Source: a bacterium (GTDB taxonomy: Archaea > Nanobdellota > Nanobdellia > Pacearchaeales > GW2011-AR1). From it: DNA of 10,225 nucleotides. Location of the stretch: assembly GCA_030588935.1 (NCBI GenBank), contig JAUUWR010000036.1, positions 1 through 10,225 of the forward strand, given 5' to 3'. The notes under the pieces were generated by a model. That model saw only the letters and a list, made by a program, of their open reading frames with translations. It made no database searches and was not told the DNA's origin. A program made the translations under genes and the position numbers. Positions 5,975 through 10,225 of the stretch are shown in pieces; the first letter of the stretch is position 1, and every line of letters begins with the position of its first letter.

Positions 5975-5979
5975 GAGGT
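5975..5979 (+). promoter_or_regulatory. Ribosome binding site GAGGT for second GNAT gene
   Basis: GAGGT lies ten bases before the ATG at 5990, in the 17-base gap after the small basic protein. It is the clearest ribosome binding site of the operon, at the one joint without overlap. Confidence 0.55.
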
Positions 5980-5989
5980 TAAAATTTAA

Positions 5990-6418
5990 ATGATAAAAAA
6001 TTTAAGTCAAAAGTATATTGAAGAAATTGTTAATTTGCACAAAGACTCTATTTTTAAGATTTGGGATAATCTTGGTAGAGAATACTCTATAAAAGGAGTT
6101 AAGAATTTTATTATTAAAGTTTTTCAAAATGGGGACGTATATGGTTATTTTAATAATAAAGATTTAGTTGGAGCTATAGGAATAGAATTAAGAAATAATA
6201 AAGCTGAAATAAGTTTTTTATTAGTAGACCCTAAATTTCAAAGAAAAGGCATAGGAAGAAAATTAATGATTTTTATTGAAAAGAATCTCCAAGGAGTTAA
6301 TAAAATATATTTAGATGTTTTAACTAAAAATAAAGCAGTAGATTTTTATAAGAAAATGGGCTATAAGACTATAAGAGAGAGAAAAGACAAATATATAATG
6401 GAAAAGAAATTAAAATGA
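5990..6418 (+). CDS. GNAT-family N-acetyltransferase (second)
   Basis: A 142-residue single GNAT domain. Motif A is ISFLLVDPKFQRKGIGRKLM (74-93) with the acetyl-CoA pyrophosphate loop QRKGIG at 84-89; IYLDVLTKNKAVDFYKKMGYK (106-126) is motif B with the usual NxxAxxFYxKxGF pattern. The opening 'YIEEIVNLHKDSIFKIWDNLG' is a family-typical helix pair that carries acceptor specificity. The 17-base gap with a GAGGT is a break in the overlap chain, but the same operon is likely. It overlaps the transporter gene by ATGA. Substrate unknown. Confidence 0.9.
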   Translation: MIKNLSQKYIEEIVNLHKDSIFKIWDNLGREYSIKGVKNFIIKVFQNGDVYGYFNNKDLVGAIGIELRNNKAEISFLLVDPKFQRKGIGRKLMIFIEKNLQGVNKIYLDVLTKNKAVDFYKKMGYKTIRERKDKYIMEKKLK

Positions 6419-6678
6419 CAATACTATCAATTTTAGCAACAATATTTGGTATAGTTAATGGATTTGCAAATTTTCCACAAATCTGGAAAATTTATAAGAC
6501 AAAAAGAGCAAAAGATTTATCCATTACTACTTATGTAATATTAACTATTGGAACTATTGTATGGTTTCTTTATGGAATTGAAATTCGCAGTGTTCCAATC
6601 ATCACAATGGAAAGTCTTGTATTTATAGAATTTGTGTTAATACTAATTGGGTGTTACTTATATGGTAAGAAGAAGTGA
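6415..6678 (+). CDS. SemiSWEET / PQ-loop small membrane transporter
   Basis: An 87-residue membrane protein with three helices (about 3-23, 36-54, 62-84). The PQ motif is Pro21-Gln22 in GFANFPQIWKIYKTKRAKDLS (16-36), followed by the family's 'T-k-s-a-x-d-i-S' turn and a second helix with TIVWFLYGI (47-55). This is the size and topology of bacterial and archaeal SemiSWEETs, which dimerise to carry sugars; some PQ-loop members carry other small solutes. Start is an ATGA overlap with the second GNAT gene, making it the last gene of the operon. Substrate is not evident, and the link with acetyltransferases and a CYTH protein is unexplained. Confidence 0.88.
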   Translation: MTILSILATIFGIVNGFANFPQIWKIYKTKRAKDLSITTYVILTIGTIVWFLYGIEIRSVPIITMESLVFIEFVLILIGCYLYGKKK

Positions 6679-6736
6679 GGCTTTAAGGATTATGAAATCG
6701 AAGGAAGAAGAGAAAATGAAAGTATTGGGTTGACTG

Positions 6737-6830
6737 AAGCGAACAAAAGGTGGCGCGAACAAACTCCTCTGCATAAATTATTATTTTGTAAGATTCCAGT
6801 TAAAATTAAAATGACATCATACATAATAAA
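6737..6830 (+). repeat. 94-base direct repeat, copy 1 (duplicate of the acs promoter and first codons)
   Basis: 91 of 94 bases equal 7461-7554 with no indels; the differences are one in the A/T run before the ATG and two after it. The block covers the upstream region, the TATA-like box and the first codons of acs, then breaks off. The 63 bases to its left (6674-6736) hold only the SemiSWEET stop and a 13-codon open frame. Confidence 0.9.
6739..6763 (+). promoter_or_regulatory. Paired GCGAACAAA nonamers, copy 1
   Basis: GCGAACAAA occurs at 6739-6747 and 6755-6763, a 16-base period, just upstream of the TATA-like box CATAAATTA (6772-6780). Two direct half-sites next to a core promoter look like a binding site for an activator or repressor. 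No known motif name is offered. Confidence 0.45.
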
Positions 6831-6840
6831 TGGAATTTGA
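6811..6840 (+). pseudogene. Nine-codon relic of the acs start
   Basis: ATG ACA TCA TAC matches the first codons of acs, then the frame reads on for five codons to TGA at 6838-6840. It is the orphaned head left by the duplication. The predicted transcript from 6772-6780 would meet this ATG before the ATG of the next gene at 6830, so it acts as an overlapping upstream reading frame. Confidence 0.6.
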
Positions 6841-7288
6841 TTATTATATTTTCATAGATTATTCTAAAAATTTGATTGGATATTCTATAATCGAAAAAGA
6901 GAAGATTAAAGAACTGTTGCCTAAACTGTCCAGATTTAAACATTATAATGAAATTAAAAAGCGTAAGTTATATTTAAAAAATATCAATAAAACAATAAAA
7001 AGGGAGAGAATTAGGTCTTATTTTTATAAGATTAAAATTCTAAGTACGAGAAAGAGTATTGATATTTACTTAGATGTCTTAGAATTTTTAAAGAAACACT
7101 TAAATTGTATTATTTTTATTTCAGTGGATAATAATGAATATGATAATTTTAAAAAACTTGTAAAGGTTGTTGAAGAAGAAAAAACTGAAGTTGTTAAGGA
7201 GAGTGAATTAAAAAAAGGATCTTTTGAATACCAATTAGCAATGGTTACTGATAATTTGCTGAATATTGAAAGAATAAAGAGCAAGTAG
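6830..7288 (+). CDS. 152-residue protein of unknown function inserted between acs repeats
   Basis: No family recognised with confidence. The protein opens with a beta strand and acidic turn, FDYYIFIDYSKNLIGYSIIE (3-22), has a central basic helical part (KRKLYLKNINKTIKRERIRSYFYK) and a strand IIFISVDNNEYDNFKKLV (94-111), and ends with GSFEYQLAMVTDNLLNI. 'FID-S-x' early and 'QLA-x-x-x-DN' late loosely recall RNase-H-fold proteins such as DUF3800, where acidic residues bind metal; this is a weak guess. An in-frame stop just before 6830 fixes this as the first possible ATG. The gene has no promoter of its own that I can see and appears to borrow the duplicated acs promoter. Its 3' end overlaps the start of a GC-rich RNA candidate. 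Confidence 0.75.
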   Translation: MEFDYYIFIDYSKNLIGYSIIEKEKIKELLPKLSRFKHYNEIKKRKLYLKNINKTIKRERIRSYFYKIKILSTRKSIDIYLDVLEFLKKHLNCIIFISVDNNEYDNFKKLVKVVEEEKTEVVKESELKKGSFEYQLAMVTDNLLNIERIKSK

Positions 7289-7346
7289 GTCCGTCTATCC
7301 TACTAACCGCCTCCAGGGACGGGATTCGTCAGGTCCTCCTTGGCTC
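7279..7346. ncRNA. Candidate compact structured RNA, GC-rich
   Basis: 68 bases of about 59% GC (40 G+C) in surroundings of roughly 30%. On the plus strand GAGCAAG (7279-7285) pairs with CTTGGCTC (7339-7346) with one bulged G, closing the whole element. Inside, AGTAGG (7284-7289) can pair with CCTACT (7299-7304), GACG with CGTC (7318-7321 and 7327-7330), or alternatively GGAC with GTCC. The reverse complement folds equally well, so the strand is open. The left end overlaps the last codons and stop of the 6830 gene. It lacks the T-loop and arm lengths of a tRNA. In AT-rich archaea, GC-rich intergenic islands are usually structured RNAs; alternatives are an attachment site or a remnant of a transferred element. 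Confidence 0.45.
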
Positions 7347-7460
7347 TTTATAAACAAAAGAATTAAAACTATATAAAACTTTTGGTTAGATAAAAGGAAA
7401 AGATAATATTATATAATATCAATAGCTTACAAGAATATAAGTTTGGGAGATGAGGAGCTT
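7347..7460. other. AT-rich spacer between RNA candidate and acs promoter
   Basis: No gene seen. It holds several TATA-like words (ACTATATAAAAC at 7368-7379), a perfect 14-base AT palindrome (7406-7419) and a GCTTAAGC palindrome (7457-7464) that straddles the left boundary of repeat copy 2. The AT palindrome is expected by chance in such sequence. Confidence 0.5.
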
Positions 7461-7554
7461 AAGCGAACAAAAGGTGGCGCGAACAAACTCCTCTGCATAA
7501 ATTATTATTTTGTAAGATTCCAGTTAAAAATAAAATGACATCATACACAACAAA
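7461..7554 (+). repeat. 94-base direct repeat, copy 2 (functional acs promoter and first codons)
   Basis: Copy of 6737-6830 that runs into intact acs. The repeats lie 724 bases apart and enclose the 6830 gene and the RNA candidate, so homologous recombination between them would delete both and leave acs with an intact promoter. Confidence 0.9.
7463..7504 (+). promoter_or_regulatory. acs promoter with paired GCGAACAAA sites and TATA-like box
   Basis: GCGAACAAA at 7463-7471 and 7479-7487 precede CATAAATTA at 7496-7504. Transcription would start near 7527, leaving a leader of about eight bases before the ATG at 7535. No ribosome binding site is present, consistent with near-leaderless translation. 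Confidence 0.5.
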
Positions 7555-9460
7555 AAAAGGAAAAACATATTGGCCCAGTGCTGAAATGAAAAAGATTGCC
7601 TGGGTTAAAGATGAAAACATCTACAAACAAGCAGACAAAGACCCAATAGGATTTTGGAAAAAGTTAGCTAAAGAAGGAATTGATTGGAAAGCAAGCTGGA
7701 AAAAAACTTATGAGGAAAAATTACCTTATTTTAAATGGTTTAAAGGCGGAAAATTGAATTTTTGTAATAATTGTTTAGATAGACATTTAAAAAAATCTGG
7801 AAATAAAATTGCCTTAATCTGGATCCCCGAACCTGTCAAAGAAAAAACAATTAAATTAACATATAAAGAATTATATGATAAAGTCTGCAGGTTTGCAAAT
7901 GTTTTGAAAAAACAAGGAGTGAAAAAAGGAGATGTTGTTTCTATTTACTTGCCAATGATTCCTGAAGCATTAATCTCTATGCTGGCTTGCACTCGGATAG
8001 GTGCAATACACAGTGTCGTGTTTAGTGCTTTTTCAGCTGATGCATTGAAATCAAGAATTGAAGATGGAAAATCTAAATTATTAATCACAGCAGATGGCTA
8101 TTATAGGAAAGGAAAAAAAGAAGATTTATTAACTAAAGCTAAAGAAGGAGCTAAAGCAACTACCATTAAAAAAATAATTGTAGTAAACAGAATAGGAAAA
8201 AAAGTTTCTGGTGATAAGTTTTTGGATTTTAATTCTGAGATGAAAAAAGCTGATGGGAAATGTGATTGTAAGATTATGAATTCAGAAAATATTTTATTTG
8301 TCCTTTATACTTCTGGAACAACTGGCAAGCCAAAAGGAATTATTCATGATACAGGAGGTTATGCTGTGCAAGCTTATTGGACAACAAAATGGAATTTTAA
8401 TTTGCGCAAAGGGGATATTATGTGGTGCACAGCTGATGTTGGATGGATTACAGGACATACATATGCATTTTATGGGCCTTTACTTAATGGGAGTACAACT
8501 TTAATTTATGAAGGTTCGCCAGACTTTCCAGACCCTGGAAGATGGTGGAAGATTATTAATGAAAACAAGGTTAATGTTTTTTATACTGCTCCAACTGCAA
8601 TCAGAATGTTTATGGGTGCTGATGGAAAATATGTTAAAAAATATAAATTAGACAGTTTAAAAATTTTAGGAACTGTTGGCGAGCCAATTGATGAAGATGC
8701 TTGGAATTGGTATTTAAATAAAATAGGTGGAGGAAGATGTCCAATAATCGACACCTGGTGGCAAACAGAAACTGGCGGGACTTTAATAAATGCTTTGCCT
8801 GGAATCGGACCTTTTATTCCAACTGTTGCTGGAAAAAGTTTTCCTGGAACAAGACATATTGTTGTTGATGAAAAAGGCAAAGAAGTGGTGGTGGGAAAAA
8901 CAGGTTCTTTGGTTCAGGTGAGCCCTTTTGCTCCTGGAATGCTTCATGGAGTTTACAATGATGATAAAAAATATAAAGAAACTTATTGGAAAAGATTTAA
9001 AGACAAGTATGACACAAGTGATGGGGCTTATGTTGATAAGCAGGGAAATATTAGAGTAACTGGAAGAACAGATGATGTTATGAAAGTTGCCGGGCATCGG
9101 CTGTCTACTGCAGAGTTGGAAAATGCAATTGCTTCTGATGAAAGGGTTGGTGAGTGTGCTGTTGTTCCTATTCCAGATAAAATTAAAGGGCAGGTTCCTA
9201 TTGCTTTTGTTGTCTTGAAGCAAGGGGGAGGTTCTGAGGCATTGGGGAAAGAATTAGTAAAACATGTTGATAAAAAGATTGGGCCAACTGCACGTCCAGC
9301 TAAAATATATTTTGTTGATGATTTGCCTAAGACGAGGAGTGGGAAAATTATGCGTCGTATATTAAAGGATGTTTTAATTGGCGAAGAACCTAAAGGGTTG
9401 ATGACTTTGGTTAATCCGAAGGTTGTTGGGGTGATAAAGGGGATTATTAATAAAAGATAA
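7535..9460 (+). CDS. acs: AMP-forming acetyl-CoA synthetase
   Basis: A full-length 641-residue enzyme (family usual about 630-660) that makes acetyl-CoA from acetate, ATP and CoA through acetyl-AMP. Visible motifs in order: the ACS N-terminal domain (DPIGFWKKLAKEGIDW, 36-51), the ATP loop YTSGTTGKPKG (258-268), WCTADVGWITGHTY (297-310), the acetate-pocket segment DTWWQTETGG (406-415), the hinge GRTDDVMKVAGHR (510-522) and the C-terminal catalytic Lys604 in KTRSGKIMRR, the site acetylated in regulated homologues. All expected residues are present. GNAT acetyltransferases upstream could in principle modify that lysine, but they are in a separate operon and nothing shows it. DPANN archaea often use ADP-forming enzymes, so an AMP-forming one is worth note. 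The start is supported by promoter spacing. It converges on the radical SAM gene with a 14-base gap. Confidence 0.96.
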   Translation: MTSYTTKKGKTYWPSAEMKKIAWVKDENIYKQADKDPIGFWKKLAKEGIDWKASWKKTYEEKLPYFKWFKGGKLNFCNNCLDRHLKKSGNKIALIWIPEPVKEKTIKLTYKELYDKVCRFANVLKKQGVKKGDVVSIYLPMIPEALISMLACTRIGAIHSVVFSAFSADALKSRIEDGKSKLLITADGYYRKGKKEDLLTKAKEGAKATTIKKIIVVNRIGKKVSGDKFLDFNSEMKKADGKCDCKIMNSENILFVLYTSGTTGKPKGIIHDTGGYAVQAYWTTKWNFNLRKGDIMWCTADVGWITGHTYAFYGPLLNGSTTLIYEGSPDFPDPGRWWKIINENKVNVFYTAPTAIRMFMGADGKYVKKYKLDSLKILGTVGEPIDEDAWNWYLNKIGGGRCPIIDTWWQTETGGTLINALPGIGPFIPTVAGKSFPGTRHIVVDEKGKEVVVGKTGSLVQVSPFAPGMLHGVYNDDKKYKETYWKRFKDKYDTSDGAYVDKQGNIRVTGRTDDVMKVAGHRLSTAELENAIASDERVGECAVVPIPDKIKGQVPIAFVVLKQGGGSEALGKELVKHVDKKIGPTARPAKIYFVDDLPKTRSGKIMRRILKDVLIGEEPKGLMTLVNPKVVGVIKGIINKR

Positions 9461-9474
9461 AAACTCAAATTACT

Positions 9475-10225
9475 TTATACTTTTTCAATATCTCTATACA
9501 TACAATTTCCAGTATAATTTTCTAGTCTATGACATGGAAATTCATCTAAGATTTTTTTTGCTAAAGAAGAAATTGAATCTGTTTTTATGTTTCCAACAAC
9601 TGTCTCATATCCCACACAAGGAGTAACTCTTCCATCACCACAAACGCACATAAATTCAGAGCAAGGCATTGTTGCAAAATTATTCCATATAGGATGATCA
9701 AACCCATACTCAGAATCAACTTTCTTTATTGTATCTCTCATTTTAGTAAGTTCTTTTTTAGGAAGTACTAAACTTCTATCAAAATCTTCTTTACCACTTC
9801 TTCCAGCAGGCAAATAAGTGGTAAAAACAATCCATAAGTTATTATCTCTACAGTATCTCAATGTTTTTTCTACTTCTCCTACATTTTTCTTACAAACAAC
9901 CATATCAAAACCTAATCTTGTCATTCCATCTTCTTCTTTATTAAAACCAGCTTCTATTAATTTCTTTATAGCCTCATTTCTCTGATCAAAATATTTTCCT
10001 GTTTTATCTCCAACAACCCAGTTCTGATAAGTTTGATTATACAAGCTATCAAGTTTAGGACAGACACTTGCACCAGAATCATAAAGTCTTTTCACAAACT
10101 CTTTGTCCCTTAATTTAGTTGCTGCATCTGTAAAAACAACTGGAACTAAGCCTTTTTCTGATGTATGTTCTATTATTGGAAAAAAATCCTTATCAAGAGT
10201 AGGCTCTCCTTCTCCAAGGAAATCT
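9475..10225 (-). CDS. Radical SAM/SPASM-domain protein (5' end outside window)
   Basis: The minus-strand frame stays open to the right edge, so about 250 residues are visible and the N-terminus with the CxxxCxxC cluster motif is missing. A GTG at 10095 is internal, not the start: the upstream codons read on without a stop through LGEGEPTLDKDFFPII, the radical SAM 'GGE'-type SAM-binding motif with the next beta strand LVPVVFTDA. The C-terminal part, MPCSEFMCVCGDGRVTPC with VVGNI and SISSLAKKI following and FPCHRLENYTGNC at the end, fits a SPASM/twitch domain that binds an auxiliary Fe-S cluster. Such proteins modify peptides or proteins or act in cofactor synthesis; the substrate cannot be told from this piece. 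No peptide precursor gene is seen on this side. Confidence 0.88.
   Translation of the reverse strand, partial: DFLGEGEPTLDKDFFPIIEHTSEKGLVPVVFTDAATKLRDKEFVKRLYDSGASVCPKLDSLYNQTYQNWVVGDKTGKYFDQRNEAIKKLIEAGFNKEEDGMTRLGFDMVVCKKNVGEVEKTLRYCRDNNLWIVFTTYLPAGRSGKEDFDRSLVLPKKELTKMRDTIKKVDSEYGFDHPIWNNFATMPCSEFMCVCGDGRVTPCVGYETVVGNIKTDSISSLAKKILDEFPCHRLENYTGNCMYRDIEKV

Noticed and set aside
6692..6733. 13-codon frame after the SemiSWEET gene (MKSKEEEK...)
   Set aside because: Short, charged low-complexity, no ribosome binding site; likely chance or a decayed remnant.
7279..7346. tRNA gene
   Set aside because: Length and closing stem are suggestive, but there is no proper T-loop (seven bases, TTCRANY), no A-box-like D arm and no anticodon arm on either strand.
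7406..7419. Perfect 14-base palindrome
   Set aside because: Composed only of A and T in a region of almost pure A/T; expected by chance.
8581..9468. Minus-strand open frames opposite acs
   Set aside because: They lie wholly antisense to a clearly conserved enzyme and read as low-quality proteins; shadows of acs codon use.
10093..10095. GTG as the start of the radical SAM protein
   Set aside because: The frame stays open upstream to the window edge and encodes conserved radical SAM sequence (GEGEPT), so the true start is outside.
1..10225. CRISPR array, transposase, integrase or phage genes
   Set aside because: No regularly spaced short repeats and no recognisable mobility protein in any frame; the direct repeats found are single pairs.

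Overview
The window reads as part of an AT-rich archaeal genome, most likely a DPANN lineage of the Pacearchaeota/Woesearchaeota kind. The arguments are AT-rich TATA-like boxes about 25 bases ahead of several start codons with no ribosome binding site (leaderless transcripts), oligo-T terminators, lysine-rich small proteins packed with 4-base ATGA overlaps, and secreted Cys-rich and Ig-like proteins of a type common in these groups. The lineage is an inference; no rRNA or ribosomal protein is present to test it.

Left part (1-2422, minus strand): two secreted or surface proteins. The first runs off the left edge and carries Ig-like and 'ATDN / AIDNVGNVE' repeats. The second has a MopE-like acidic metal-binding motif followed by four Cys-rich repeats. 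Both genes sit behind an almost identical 61-base promoter block at exactly the same distance from the start codon, so they are probably co-regulated.

Middle-left (2451-4169): a NYN-domain (PIN-like) ribonuclease gene on the minus strand lies between two diverged direct repeats of about 110 bases on the plus strand. Each repeat has a BRE/TATA-like promoter, then a hairpin with a C(UUCG)G tetraloop. Two stem positions show double compensatory changes between the copies, so this looks like a duplicated small RNA gene. The second copy is followed by a clear oligo-T stretch. To its right is a structured leader and a protein with a CheD-like Thr/Cys/His pattern but no chemotaxis context.

Middle (4222-6678, plus): a tight operon of CYTH-domain triphosphate-binding protein, an HD-fold protein with a changed HD doublet, a GNAT acetyltransferase, a small basic protein, a second GNAT acetyltransferase and a SemiSWEET/PQ-loop transporter. 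Most joints are ATGA overlaps or gaps of one to a few bases.

Right part (6737-10225): the promoter and first codons of acetyl-CoA synthetase (acs) occur twice, 724 bases apart, 91 of 94 bases identical. Between the copies lie a 152-residue protein of unknown function and a compact 68-base stretch of about 59% GC that can close on itself by a terminal stem, a candidate structured RNA. Full-length acs follows the second copy. It converges, with a 14-base gap, on a radical SAM/SPASM protein on the minus strand that runs off the right edge.
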